A stretch of 64,000 bases of DNA, taken from contig NZ_CP029378.1 of assembly GCF_003268675.1 (NCBI RefSeq), forward strand, positions 6,696,001 through 6,760,000, written 5' to 3'. Source of the stretch: Streptomyces bacillaris (GTDB lineage: Bacteria; Actinomycetota; Actinomycetes; Streptomycetales; Streptomycetaceae). The notes below the pieces were generated by a model. That model saw only the letters and a program-made list of their open reading frames with translations, searched no databases and was not told the DNA's origin. A program made the position numbers and the translations under genes. Below, in pieces: positions 33,270 to 42,362 of the stretch. Positions within the stretch are counted from its first letter, which is position 1. The number at the start of each line of letters is the position of its first letter.

Positions 33270-33603
33270 CCTTTCCGTCCGGTACGGGAGGTAGGCTGGC
33301 CGATTGTTGTACCGCGCCCGGACGTTCGTCGCTTCGTTCGTCAATGTCCGGAAAAGTGGACTGTTTTGGTCCGCTCTGTGGTACGGCAGCAACCGGGGGA
33401 CGCGCGACGTGGCGCAGTCCACAGCGAGCCGTGGCAGAACTGCCTGTCACGGTGGCGAACGACCGCGAGAATAGGACCAGGTCCGCGGGCGGTTCGTGCC
33501 GCGCGGCGAGCCCGCTCGTTCTTCATGACGAGCACCGGCGTGCCGTGGTTCGGCGTCCCGGGCGAAGGGCCGAAGGAGCACTGACGATGGGCGAGGGGTA
33601 CGC
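33270..33603. other. Leader region of the bluB-cobT gene
   Basis: A 334-bp gap with a -10-like TAGGCT at 33292-33297. No cobalamin riboswitch core (GCCACTG box) is visible. A short frame from TTG 33304/33307 (LLYRARTFVASFVNVRKSG...) stays open with mixed codon use for about 60 codons to TAG; it is a doubtful leader ORF. A further short frame ends by overlapping the bluB-cobT ATG. Confidence 0.4.
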
Positions 33604-36600
33604 ATGACTGACACCGGCCAGATCCCGGGCGAGGGACTGCCGGAGAACGCAGGCATGGTGGAGCAGCCGGGCATCCCCGCCCCGGGCGCGTACACCTTCC
33701 TCGACCCCTCCGAGCACGCCCCCGAGGACGACGACCTCCTGCTGATGCCGGCCTCCCAGGGAGCGTGGAGCGACCCGCAGACGGTCCAGCCGCAGGTCCA
33801 GGCTCAGGCGGTCCCGGCTGGGGCACCGCAGGGCTTCCCGGCCGCCCCTCAGGCTGCTCAGCCTGTGGCGGCTCAGGCCGTGCCTGCTACGGCGGCGGCC
33901 GAGGCCGTCCAGGCGCCGGAGGCCGACCCGGCCGTGGCGGCGGCCCCCGAGGCCGTCTCCGCCCCGGAGGCGCAGGCCCCCACCGTCTCTCCCGTTCCGG
34001 AGCAGCCGTCGCAGCAGCTCCCTGACGGGCAGCAGCCTCCGTACGCGGCACAGCCGCAGGTCCCCGCACAGGGCGAGGAGGCCCGGATTCCCGCCGAGGC
34101 GCACGGCACGCACGAGTCAGGGGGCCGTGACACGGGCTCCGTCGACCTCAACGGCGTACGGATCCCGCCCCCGGCCCCCGCCCCCGCGCAGACCGCCGCT
34201 CCGGTCGGCGCCCCCGCGCAGGCTCCCGCCCCGGCCCGCCGCCCGCTGCACCGGGGTCCGGTTTCGGCCGAGGCTCCGTCGTACGGCGGCGGTACGCAGG
34301 GCGGCGGCGTGGTCCGCTCGCTGGCCGACCGGGGTCCCGCCGGAGCCGTCCGGACCGCACCTCCCGCCCGCCACGCGAGCCCGTCGGTGACCGCCCCTGA
34401 CTCCTTCGCCGCCCCGGCCGAGGTCCTGACCGAGGAGGCTCCGGTGCTGCCGGGGCCGCAGTTGGGCGAGATCCCGCCGCAGGGCGGGGCCCCGTGGGGC
34501 CCGCCGCCGCAGCAGCCGCAGGCGCAGGCCGGGCCGGAGGCTGCGGCTCCGGTGGAGTCCGTGGAGCCGGCGCCGGTGCCGGTCGTGGAGGCTCAGCCTG
34601 AGGTCGAGGTGGAGCCGGAGGCCGAGGTGGAGCTGGAGCCCGTCGCTCAGCAGTCGGTCGAGGCCGAAGCGCCTGCCGGGCCGGTCCAGCCGGAGGTTCC
34701 GGTGGAGCCCGAGGCGGTCGAGCCGGAGGCAGCCGCTCCTGCCGAGCCGGAGCAGCCGGTGGAGGTGGAGCAGCAGCTGGAGGAGCCGGTCGTCGAGCCT
34801 GAGGCGGAGGTTCAGTCTGAGGCTGTGGCCGAGCCCGAGCCGGTGCAGCAGACGGCCCCGGAGGAAGCCGCCCCGGCGGAAACGGCCCCGGCAGAAACGG
34901 TCGTCCCCGAGGCGCCCGCCGCCGAGACCCCGGCAGAGGCGGCGGTTCCGGCCGGGCTGCCCGCCGAGGCACCGGTGGAGACGCCCGAGGCGCAGTCCGT
35001 CCCGGCGGACGCGGTAGTTCCGGAGTCCCCGGCCTCGGCGGCCGAAGAGAGCGCGGAGCCCGAGGCAGCCACCGTGGCCACGGCCGCCCCTCAGGCCGTG
35101 GAGTCCACGGAGGCGGTGGCGCCCGTGGAGCCCGTGGAGGAGGCTCAGGCCCCCGTCGCCCCCGTCGCCCCCGTCGTCGTACAGACGGCTGCCGCCGAGC
35201 CCGCCCCGCAGCCCGATGAGGCACCGGAAGCGACAGCTCCGGAAGAGGCAGCTCCGGAAGAGGTGGCACCGGAAGAGGCGCAGGCAACCGAGGCGCCGAC
35301 GGAGCCCGTACAGCCGACTCCGCCCCCGGCTGCCACCACCCCGGTTCCGGCGCCGGAGCCCGAAACCGAGGACGGGACGGGCCCCGAGGTCATCGAGACC
35401 CCGGAGCTGGACGAGGAGCCGGTAGGGCAGCCGGTGGCCGAGGCGGCCCCCGAAGAGCCCTTCACCCCGCCTGCCCCCGGCTACGACGACGCCGAGCGTG
35501 AGGCGGTGCTGCGGGTGATGCGCGAGCGCCGGGACATCCGCAACGGCTTCCGCAGCGACCCCATCCCGCACGAGGTCCTGCTCCGGGTGCTGGAGGCGGC
35601 CCACACCGCGCCGAGCGTGGGTCACTCGCAGCCCTGGGACTTCGTTGTCATCCGGTCCGCCGAGACCCGCCGTTCGATGCACGAACTGGCCCAGCGCCAG
35701 CGGGACGCCTACGCCAAGTCGCTCCCCAAGGGCCGGGCCAAGCAGTTCAAGGAACTGAAGATCGAGGCGATCCTCGACACCCCGGTCAACATCGTCGTCA
35801 CCGCCGACCCGACCCGGGGCGGCCGGCACACCCTCGGCCGCCACACGCAGCCGCAGATGGCCCCCTACTCCTCGGCGCTGGCCGTGGAGAACCTGTGGCT
35901 GGCCGCCCGCGCCGAGGGGCTCGGCGTCGGCTGGGTCAGCTTCTTCGACGAGCGGGAGATGGTCCGCGCGCTCGGCCTGCCGGAGCACCTGGAAGTGGTC
36001 GCGTACCTCTGCGTCGGTTACGTCGACGAGTTCCCCGAGGAGCCCGAGCTGATGCAGGCGGGCTGGTCCAAGCGCCGCCCGCTCTCCTGGGTCGTCCACG
36101 AGGAGACGTACGGCCGGCGTGCGCTGCCCGGCGAGGAGCCGCACGACCTGCTCCAGGAGACCATCTCCGCCATCCGCCCGCTGGACGCCAAGGCGCTCGG
36201 GGAGGCGTGGGAGCGGCAGAAGCGGATGACGAAGCCCGCCGGTGCGCTCGGCATGCTGGAGATCATCTCCGCGCAGCTCTCCGGCCTCTCCCGGATGTGC
36301 CCGCCGCCGATCCCGGAGCCCGCGGCCGTCGCGATCTTCGCCGGTGACCACGGGGTGCACGCCCAGGGCGTCACGGCGTGGCCGCAGGAGGTCACCGCCC
36401 AGATGGTGGCGAACTTCCTGGGCGGGGGAGCGGTCTGCAACGCGTTCGCCGCGCAGGTCGGGGCGGAGGTCTGCGTCGTCGACGTCGGCGTCGCCACGGA
36501 CCTGCCCGCGACCCCGGGCCTGCTGCCGCGCAAGGTGCGCAAGGGCACCGCGGACTTCACCACGGGCCCCGCCCTCACCCGGGAGGACGTCCTCGCCGCG

Positions 36601-37197
36601 ATCGAGGTGGGCATCGAGACCGCCCGGGACCTGGTGGCGGCGGGCAACAAGGCGCTGCTCACCGGTGAGATGGGCATCGCCAACACCACCGCGTCGGCCG
36701 CGCTGATCTGCGTCTACACCGGGATCGACGCCTCCGAGGTGACCGGCCGGGGGACCGGCATCAACGACGAGATGCACGCCCGCAAGGTCGATGTCGTACG
36801 CCGGGCCCTCGACCTCCACCAGCCGGACCCGGCCGACCCGATCGGCGTCCTCGCGGCGGTCGGCGGCCTGGAGCACGCGGCGATGGTGGGCTTCCTCCTC
36901 GGCGGAGCCTCCCTGCGTACGCCGGTGGTCCTGGACGGCGTGAGCGCGGGCGCGGCGGCCCTGGTCGCCCGCGCCATCGCCCCCGAGGCCCTGGCCGCCT
37001 GCATCGCGGGCCACCGCAGCGCGGAACCGGGCCATGTGGCAGCCCTCAACAAGCTGGGCCTGCGCCCGCTGGTCGATCTGGACCTCCGCCTGGGCGAGGG
37101 CACGGGCGCGCTGCTGGCGCTCCCGATCGTGCAGAGCGCGGCACGGGCGATGCACGAGGTGGCGACGTTCGACGCGGCCGGAGTGACGGAGAAGTAG
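33604..37197 (+). CDS. cobT: BluB-CobT fusion with long disordered N-terminus
   Basis: A 1197-residue protein in three parts. Residues 1-~620 are low complexity, rich in Pro, Ala, Glu and Val (repeats of VEPEAE, APEEAAP). Residues ~627-840 are a BluB-like nitroreductase (RRDIRNGFRSDPIPHEVLLRVL, TAPSVGHSQPWDFVVI, GLGVGWVSFF) that makes 5,6-dimethylbenzimidazole from FMN. Residues ~849-1197 are CobT (FAGDHGVHAQGVTAWPQEVT, GEMGIANTTASAA, LRLGEGTGALLALP with the catalytic Glu), which attaches ribose phosphate to that base. Fusing makers and users of the lower ligand would channel the intermediate. Enlarged CobT proteins of this kind are known in Streptomyces; the tail's role is unknown. ATG at 33604 overlaps a tiny upstream frame. 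Confidence 0.92.
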   Translation: MTDTGQIPGEGLPENAGMVEQPGIPAPGAYTFLDPSEHAPEDDDLLLMPASQGAWSDPQTVQPQVQAQAVPAGAPQGFPAAPQAAQPVAAQAVPATAAAEAVQAPEADPAVAAAPEAVSAPEAQAPTVSPVPEQPSQQLPDGQQPPYAAQPQVPAQGEEARIPAEAHGTHESGGRDTGSVDLNGVRIPPPAPAPAQTAAPVGAPAQAPAPARRPLHRGPVSAEAPSYGGGTQGGGVVRSLADRGPAGAVRTAPPARHASPSVTAPDSFAAPAEVLTEEAPVLPGPQLGEIPPQGGAPWGPPPQQPQAQAGPEAAAPVESVEPAPVPVVEAQPEVEVEPEAEVELEPVAQQSVEAEAPAGPVQPEVPVEPEAVEPEAAAPAEPEQPVEVEQQLEEPVVEPEAEVQSEAVAEPEPVQQTAPEEAAPAETAPAETVVPEAPAAETPAEAAVPAGLPAEAPVETPEAQSVPADAVVPESPASAAEESAEPEAATVATAAPQAVESTEAVAPVEPVEEAQAPVAPVAPVVVQTAAAEPAPQPDEAPEATAPEEAAPEEVAPEEAQATEAPTEPVQPTPPPAATTPVPAPEPETEDGTGPEVIETPELDEEPVGQPVAEAAPEEPFTPPAPGYDDAEREAVLRVMRERRDIRNGFRSDPIPHEVLLRVLEAAHTAPSVGHSQPWDFVVIRSAETRRSMHELAQRQRDAYAKSLPKGRAKQFKELKIEAILDTPVNIVVTADPTRGGRHTLGRHTQPQMAPYSSALAVENLWLAARAEGLGVGWVSFFDEREMVRALGLPEHLEVVAYLCVGYVDEFPEEPELMQAGWSKRRPLSWVVHEETYGRRALPGEEPHDLLQETISAIRPLDAKALGEAWERQKRMTKPAGALGMLEIISAQLSGLSRMCPPPIPEPAAVAIFAGDHGVHAQGVTAWPQEVTAQMVANFLGGGAVCNAFAAQVGAEVCVVDVGVATDLPATPGLLPRKVRKGTADFTTGPALTREDVLAAIEVGIETARDLVAAGNKALLTGEMGIANTTASAALICVYTGIDASEVTGRGTGINDEMHARKVDVVRRALDLHQPDPADPIGVLAAVGGLEHAAMVGFLLGGASLRTPVVLDGVSAGAAALVARAIAPEALAACIAGHRSAEPGHVAALNKLGLRPLVDLDLRLGEGTGALLALPIVQSAARAMHEVATFDAAGVTEK

Positions 37198-37204
37198 TCG
37201 CCTG

Positions 37205-37275
37205 ATCAGCCTCTCCGGCGTCTGAGGAGCGGGGTCCGGGGCGGAGCCCCGGTTTCGGGAAGGGGCGGGTAGGGG
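37205..37275. repeat. Dispersed Streptomyces intergenic element with hairpin
   Basis: The stretch around 37205-37275 includes CCGGGGC-GGA-GCCCCGG (37236-37252) followed by TTTCGGGAAGGGGCGGGTAGGGGA. Sequences of this type recur between genes in many Streptomyces genomes (recall, not searched). Its position after bluB-cobT fits a terminator-like role. Confidence 0.45.
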
Positions 37276-37462
37276 ACAGCTCGCCGCAGGCGCCCCCACC
37301 CCGCCCCCCACGGCCCCACCTCACGGCCCCCGCCCCCAGGCCCCACCTCCCACCACCCCGTATTCTTTCCCCCACCCAGGAACCCCCACTTCCGCACGTC
37401 ACAGCCGCTCCACAGCCGCAGCGGCCCCTACGCAGCACCCCGCCCGAGGAGCCCGCACCGCC

Positions 37463-38809
37463 ATGGCCGAGCACGCAGACCACGCAGGTCACCCGGAGAG
37501 CGCAGGTCACGCCGAAAGCGCCGAGAGCGTCGACGGCACCGGTCGCACCGAGAACGCCGACCACCCCGCGTACCCCGTAGGCCTGCGCCTCCACGGCCGC
37601 CGCACCGTGGTCATCGGCGGCGGCCAGGTCGCCCAGCGCCGGCTGCCGCAGCTCATCGCCACCGGCGCCGACATCACGCTGGTCTCCCCCTCCGCCACCC
37701 CCTCCGTCGAGGCCATGGCGGACGCGGGTGAGATCCGCTGGGAGCGCCGCCGCTACCAGGACGGCGACCTCGCGGACACCTGGTACGCCCTCGTCGCCTC
37801 CTCCGACACCGCCGCGAACGACGCCGCATCCGCCGAGGCCGAGCGCACCCGCACCTGGTGCGTCCGGGCCGACGACGCCGAGGCCGCGACCGCCTGGACC
37901 CCGGCCACCGGCCGCAGCGAGAACGTGACGGTCGCCGTCCTCACCACCACCTCCCAGGGCCGCGACCCCCGCCACTCCGCCGCCATCCGCGACGCCATCG
38001 TCGAGGGCCTGCGCGACGGCACCCTCGCCGCCCCGCACCACCGCACCCGGACTCCCGGCGTGGCCCTGGTCGGCGGCGGCCCCGGCGACCCGGACCTGAT
38101 CACGGTGCGCGGCCGCCGCCTCCTCGCCGAGGCCGACGTGGTCATCGCGGACCGCCTCGGCCCCCGTGACCTGCTCGACGAACTCCCGCCGCACGTCGAG
38201 GTGATCGACGCGGCGAAGATCCCGTACGGGCGGTTCATGGCCCAGGAGGCGATCAACCAGGCGCTGATCGAGCACGCCAAGGCGGGCAAGGCCGTCGTCC
38301 GGCTGAAGGGCGGCGACCCGTTCGTCTTCGGCCGGGGCATGGAGGAGGCCCAGGCGCTCGCCGCCGAGGGCATCCCCTGCACGGTCGTCCCCGGGATCTC
38401 CAGCACCATCTCGGTCCCCGGAGCGGCCGGTATCCCGGTCACCCACCGGGGGGTGGCCCATGAGTTCACCGTGGTCAGCGGCCATGTCGCCCCCGAGGAC
38501 CCGCGCTCGCTGGTCGACTGGGCGGCCATCGCCCGGCTGCGCGGCACTCTCGTCCTGCTGATGGCGGTCGACAAGATCGGCGCCATCGCCGCCGCCCTGA
38601 TCGCCCACGGCAAGGACCCGGCCACCCCGGTCGCCCTGGTCCAGGAGGGCACCACCGCGGCCCAGCGCCGGGTGGACGCGACCCTCGCGGACGTCGGGGA
38701 GCGAGCGGTCGCCGAGGACGTGCGCCCGCCCGCCGTGATCGTCATCGGGGACGTCGTCGCGGTAGGCCCGGACTCGGCACCCCAGCTGGACGCCCCGTCG
38801 GCCGACTGA
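37463..38809 (+). CDS. cysG: Siroheme synthase-like: uroporphyrinogen-III methyltransferase with N-terminal dehydrogenase domain
   Basis: The 448-residue protein starts with a polar His/Ala/Glu-rich segment of about 35 residues. An NAD-binding precorrin-2 dehydrogenase-like domain follows (VVIGGGQVAQRRLPQLI near residue 50), then the methyltransferase (VALVGGGPGDPDLITVRG near 195, DRLGPRDLL, GGDPFVFGRGMEE, PGISSTISVPGAAGIPVTHR). It makes precorrin-2 from uroporphyrinogen III and may oxidise it to sirohydrochlorin. The ferrochelatase half of E. coli CysG is not obvious, so siroheme formation may need another protein. It feeds both the cobalamin pathway here and sulfite or nitrite reduction. 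Confidence 0.9.
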   Translation: MAEHADHAGHPESAGHAESAESVDGTGRTENADHPAYPVGLRLHGRRTVVIGGGQVAQRRLPQLIATGADITLVSPSATPSVEAMADAGEIRWERRRYQDGDLADTWYALVASSDTAANDAASAEAERTRTWCVRADDAEAATAWTPATGRSENVTVAVLTTTSQGRDPRHSAAIRDAIVEGLRDGTLAAPHHRTRTPGVALVGGGPGDPDLITVRGRRLLAEADVVIADRLGPRDLLDELPPHVEVIDAAKIPYGRFMAQEAINQALIEHAKAGKAVVRLKGGDPFVFGRGMEEAQALAAEGIPCTVVPGISSTISVPGAAGIPVTHRGVAHEFTVVSGHVAPEDPRSLVDWAAIARLRGTLVLLMAVDKIGAIAAALIAHGKDPATPVALVQEGTTAAQRRVDATLADVGERAVAEDVRPPAVIVIGDVVAVGPDSAPQLDAPSAD

Positions 38810-38905
38810 AGTCCGCCGGATGAATTCGGCCTCACCAAGTAACCCGCGGTTACGCGTCCCATCCCGGGCGTTGGCACCGCAGACCGGACAAGGCAGTATC
38901 ACCCT

Positions 38906-39724
38906 GTGGCAGATCTCATCACCGTCGACGACCCCGACGACCCGCGCCTGAGCGACTACATCGGCCTGACCGACGTCGAGCTGCGGAGACGCCGCGAGCC
39001 CGCCGAGGGCCTCTTCATCGCGGAGGGCGAGAAGGTCATCAGGCGCGCCCGGCACGCCGGGTACGAGATGCGCTCGATGCTGCTCTCCGCCAAGTGGGTC
39101 GACGTCATGCGGGACGTCATCGACGAGGTCCCGGCCCCGGTGTACGCGGTCGCCCCCGAGCTGGCCGAACGCGTCACCGGCTACCACGTCCACCGGGGGG
39201 CGCTCGCCTCCATGCAGCGCAAGCCGCTGCCCACCGCCGAGGAACTCCTCACCACCGCCCGCCGGGTGGTGGTGATGGAGTCGGTCAACGACCACACCAA
39301 CATCGGTGCGATCTTCCGCAGCGCGGCGGCCCTCGGCATGGACGCCGTCCTGCTCTCCCCGGACTGCGCGGACCCGCTCTACCGCCGCTCGGTCAAGGTC
39401 TCGATGGGCGCGGTCTTCTCCGTCCCGTACGCACGTCTCGAAGCCTGGCCCAAGGGGCTGGAGACCGTACGGGAAGCGGGCTTCCGGCTCCTCGCGCTCA
39501 CCCCCGACGCCAAGGCCACCAGCATCGACGAGGCGGCCCCGCACCGGCTGGAGCGGGTGGCGCTGATGCTGGGCGCGGAGGGCGAGGGGCTCTCCACGAA
39601 GGCGCTGATGGCGGCCGACGAGTGGGTCCGCATCCCGATGGCGCACGGCGTCGACTCGCTGAACGTCGGTGCGGCGGCCGCGGTGGCCTTCTACGCGGTG
39701 GCGACGGGCCGCCCGGAGAGCTGA
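38906..39724 (+). CDS. TrmH/SpoU-family RNA 2'-O-methyltransferase
   Basis: The 272-residue SPOUT methyltransferase has an N-terminal RNA-binding part (EGLFIAEGEKVIRRARHAGYEMRSML). The knotted catalytic domain has VVMESVNDHTNIGAIFRSAAALGMD (motif 1, catalytic Asn/Arg), LMLGAEGEGLSTKAL (motif 2) and IPMAHGVDSLNVGAAAAV (motif 3). It methylates a ribose 2'-OH in rRNA or tRNA using SAM. The GTG at 38906 begins conserved sequence; the upstream CAGTATC may be a weak -10, with no ribosome site. Confidence 0.9.
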   Translation: MADLITVDDPDDPRLSDYIGLTDVELRRRREPAEGLFIAEGEKVIRRARHAGYEMRSMLLSAKWVDVMRDVIDEVPAPVYAVAPELAERVTGYHVHRGALASMQRKPLPTAEELLTTARRVVVMESVNDHTNIGAIFRSAAALGMDAVLLSPDCADPLYRRSVKVSMGAVFSVPYARLEAWPKGLETVREAGFRLLALTPDAKATSIDEAAPHRLERVALMLGAEGEGLSTKALMAADEWVRIPMAHGVDSLNVGAAAAVAFYAVATGRPES

Positions 39725-39796
39725 GACGGCGGTACGGGGCGTGCGCCGGGGCCCTCGCTACGACGACCCCACCCCGGACGCAGGCGCTCGCTCTCC

Positions 39797-41158
39797 CTAC
39801 GCCCCCTGAGCGGGCACCGACGCCTGCACCCGCGTCAGCACCTGCTCCGGCGCGCGCTCCTGCTTCTGCTCCTGCTTCTGCGACACGCTGACGGCCTGCC
39901 CGCTCCCGCTCCCGCCGTCGCCCAGCCCGCGCGCCGGTCCCTGACATCCCTGGGCCGCCGCGATCCCGAGGGCCACGAGCAGCGTCACCACCACGAAGAC
40001 CACCAGCCGCTGGCGCAGCAGCCGGGGATTGGCCGGACGGCGTCCCGCCGACGTGGTACGGGCCCCGGGCCGGGTCCCCGGCCGTCCGTTGGTCGTGCTG
40101 CCCGGCCGCTTCCCGGAACCCGTGGTGCCGCGCGGCCGCTGCGGCCGGGACCCACCGGTGCGCGACGCCCCCGAACGCGAGGGGCCGGGGCGGCGGCCCT
40201 GCTGCGGGCGGCCGGCCGAGGAGGGGCCTTCGGCGCGGCGGGTCTGCTGCTCGGTGTACGGGCCGTCGAGACGGCCGGTGGGCCGGTCCGCGTCCTGGGC
40301 CGAGCGCTGGACCGGCGGCCGACCCTCGTGGAGGCCCTGCGCCTCGCGCGCCGCGATCTCCTTGAGCCGCATGGAGAGTTGGAGCGTGCTCGGCCGCTCC
40401 TCCGGGTCCTTGGCCAGGCAGGCGCGGATCAGGGGGGCCAGCGCGTCGTGCACCCCGTGGAGCTGCGCCTCCTCGTGCACCACGCGGTAGAGCATCACCT
40501 CGGAACTGCCGTGCCCGAAGGGGGAGTCGGCCATCGCCGCGTACGCCAGGGTGGCGCCGAGCGAGAAGACGTCCGTCGCGGGGGTCACCGCCGCGCCCCG
40601 GACCTGCTCGGGCGCGAGGAAGCCGGGCGACCCCACCGCCGTACCGACATGGGTCAGCGTGCTGGCCCCGGTCGCCCAGGCGATGCCGAAGTCGATGATG
40701 CGGGGGCCCCTGGGGGAGAGCAGGATGTTCGACGGCTTCAGGTCCCGGTGGACCACCCCGGCCTCGTGCACCGCGACCAGGCCCTCGGAGAGCGCAGCCC
40801 CGATCGAGGCCACCTCGGCGGCGGACAGGGGGCCCTCCTCGGCCACCTTGTCGTGGAGCGAGGGGCCGGGGACGTACTGCGTCGCGAACCACGGGCGGTC
40901 CGCCTCCAGATCGGCGGCGACCAGCCGGGCCGTACAGCCACCGCGGATTCGCCGCGCCGCCGACACCTCGCGGGCGAACCGCGAACGGAACTCCTGGTCC
41001 TCCGCCAGGTCGGGCCGGATCACCTTGAGCGCCACCCGCTGGCCGCGCCGGTCGGAGCCGAGGTAGACCACGCCCATGCCGCCCGCGCCGAGCCGTCGGT
41101 GCAGCCGGAACGAGCCGACGAGACGCGGGTCCTCGCGCCGGAGCCGCATCATCGCCAT
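39797..41158 (-). CDS. Membrane-anchored Ser/Thr protein kinase (PknB/Hanks type)
   Basis: The 453-residue kinase has a complete eukaryotic-type catalytic domain (residues ~15-280): LGAGGMGVVYLG, VALKV with Lys45, HRDLKPSN (Asp139), IIDFGIA, and SPGFLAPEQV. A disordered Arg/Gly/Ser/Pro-rich linker (~280-375) follows, then one transmembrane helix (LVVFVVVTLLVALGIAAA, ~380-400) and a short external Gln/Glu-rich tail with no sensor domain such as PASTA. The frame runs upstream, but MAMMRLRREDPRLVG at 41158 starts the conserved part. Targets unknown. Confidence 0.92.
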   Translation of the reverse strand: MAMMRLRREDPRLVGSFRLHRRLGAGGMGVVYLGSDRRGQRVALKVIRPDLAEDQEFRSRFAREVSAARRIRGGCTARLVAADLEADRPWFATQYVPGPSLHDKVAEEGPLSAAEVASIGAALSEGLVAVHEAGVVHRDLKPSNILLSPRGPRIIDFGIAWATGASTLTHVGTAVGSPGFLAPEQVRGAAVTPATDVFSLGATLAYAAMADSPFGHGSSEVMLYRVVHEEAQLHGVHDALAPLIRACLAKDPEERPSTLQLSMRLKEIAAREAQGLHEGRPPVQRSAQDADRPTGRLDGPYTEQQTRRAEGPSSAGRPQQGRRPGPSRSGASRTGGSRPQRPRGTTGSGKRPGSTTNGRPGTRPGARTTSAGRRPANPRLLRQRLVVFVVVTLLVALGIAAAQGCQGPARGLGDGGSGSGQAVSVSQKQEQKQERAPEQVLTRVQASVPAQGA

Positions 41159-41458
41159 CGTCTGCCCATCCCCGCTGCCTGGTCCGCCTGACGAGGCACA
41201 GCTTACGTACCCCGCGCCCGGTGCGCTCAGAGGCCGCGCCCTCGCCGGGGATTCGATTGTCCGTGCCCGGTGGGAGAGGTGAAGGCCGGTCAGGGAGCGG
41301 CGGTTCCGGGCCCGTCGGCCCGAGAGGAGCGGCAAGAGCCTTTCGAACAAGGGGTGTTGGATCAAGCCATGATGGCTGGTACGGGTCGGTCCAGGAGGGT
41401 GAGGGCATCGGCCGTACGTCCACGACGACGGCTCCAGGAGAGCGCTGCGGAGCGCAAC

Positions 41459-41479
41459 GCACCCTCCGAAGGAGGGTGC
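41459..41479. terminator. Small perfect hairpin
   Basis: GCACCCTCC-GAA-GGAGGGTGC, 9-bp stem and 3-base loop in the gap between the kinase and the small membrane gene. No T-tract follows. Confidence 0.55.
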
Positions 41480-41627
41480 CCGGAGTGAGTGAAGTCACCC
41501 GTCGGAAGCCTCCCCGGGGGTGGGGTCCCCTCTGCGTCCCCTCCGGGATGACCCCAAGGCGGGGTGGACCGTCTCCACCCAGGGGAGTACGCGGACGGGT
41601 GACGGCTCATCCTCCGGGAGGCCCGGG

Positions 41628-41672
41628 ATTAGGTACGCGGGCATGACGCCCCGTGCCCACCGGATACCTAAT
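41628..41672 (+). promoter_or_regulatory. Inverted repeat ATTAGGTA-N29-TACCTAAT
   Basis: Two perfect 8-bp arms 29 bases apart, AT-rich in a GC-rich context, 80-125 bp before the 68-residue membrane protein gene. A regulator site is a guess based on symmetry and base composition. Confidence 0.4.
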
Positions 41673-41752
41673 GTTGAGGTCAAGCGGCGGGCGCAGCACT
41701 CGTCCCCCGAGGTCACACGCCCGTCGCTCCCCATCAGGTCAGGAGAGGAACC

Positions 41753-41959
41753 ATGTCGGACACGGCAACGCGGACCATGATCCGCACGCAGGGACGCAAG
41801 GCCTACGCCGCGTTCGGCGCCCGCCCGTCCGGCACGCGCCACCCCTTGGTGGCGACGGCCATGGTCCTTCCCCTGGCGGCCCTGCTCGCGGTCGTCTTCG
41901 GCGGCTGGGACGCGGTGGTCACACAGGCGTCGTCCGTGGCGGTGATGCTGGGGCGCTGA
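41753..41959 (+). CDS. Small single-TM membrane protein
   Basis: A 68-residue protein with a polar N-terminus (MSDTATRTMIRTQGRKAYAA) and one hydrophobic segment (LVATAMVLPLAALLAVVFGGW), likely inserted in the inner membrane. ATG at 41753 follows a strong AGGAGAGGAACC site. It is preceded by an inverted repeat and followed by a minisatellite. No family recognised. Good ribosome site and codon use support it despite the size. Confidence 0.6.
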   Translation: MSDTATRTMIRTQGRKAYAAFGARPSGTRHPLVATAMVLPLAALLAVVFGGWDAVVTQASSVAVMLGR

Positions 41960-42093
41960 GCGGCGCCCAGGGTCCGGAAGAGCGGTCCGGACCCGGGTAT
42001 CGGGCCAACAGCCCCGTGGGGACGGGGGTGCGGCGGACGGCAGCGTTTGTCCGGTCAGCTGGGGAGCTGACCGGACATCGCGCTGTCCGGCCC

Positions 42094-42362
42094 CGTTCCG
42101 CCCGCCGGACAGCCCCGTTCTGCCCGCCGGGCGGCTCTGCGTCGCCCGCCGGGCAGTCCCGCGTCTCCGGCCGGGCAGTCCCGCGTCTCCGGCCGGGCAG
42201 TCCCGCGTCTTCCCACTGGGCGGCTCTGCGTCTCCCGCCGGGTAGCCCCGTTTCTGCCCGCCGAGCGGCTCCGCGTCTCCCGCCGGGTAGCTCTGCTTCT
42301 CCCAGCCGGGTGGCACTGCGCCTCCCGCCAGGCGGTCCCGCTTCTCCCCGTCGGGCGGCCCG
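42094..42362. repeat. Minisatellite of about twelve 22-24-bp units
   Basis: Head-to-tail imperfect copies of CGTCTCCCGCCGGGCAGTCCCG-like units. Successive 22- and 23-bp copies give a 45-bp super-period, so the opposite strand reads an in-frame 15-residue repeat (PAGDAEP...); this is probably coincidental. Two adjacent copies (42162-42183 and 42184-42205) are identical, suggesting recent slippage. The 546-bp gap 41960-42505 holds this array and no supported gene. Confidence 0.82.

Larger units (their letters stand above)
41159..41752. other. Intergenic region upstream of the kinase and small membrane gene
   Basis: A 594-bp gap without a convincing gene. Visible elements are the hairpin at 41459-41479 and an inverted repeat ATTAGGTA (41628-41635) / TACCTAAT (41665-41672). 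The remainder has only overlapping frames with poor coding character. Confidence 0.5.

Noticed and set aside
33270..33603. Cobalamin riboswitch before bluB-cobT
   Set aside because: The B12 box with GCCACTG and its usual partner helices is not found on the plus strand.
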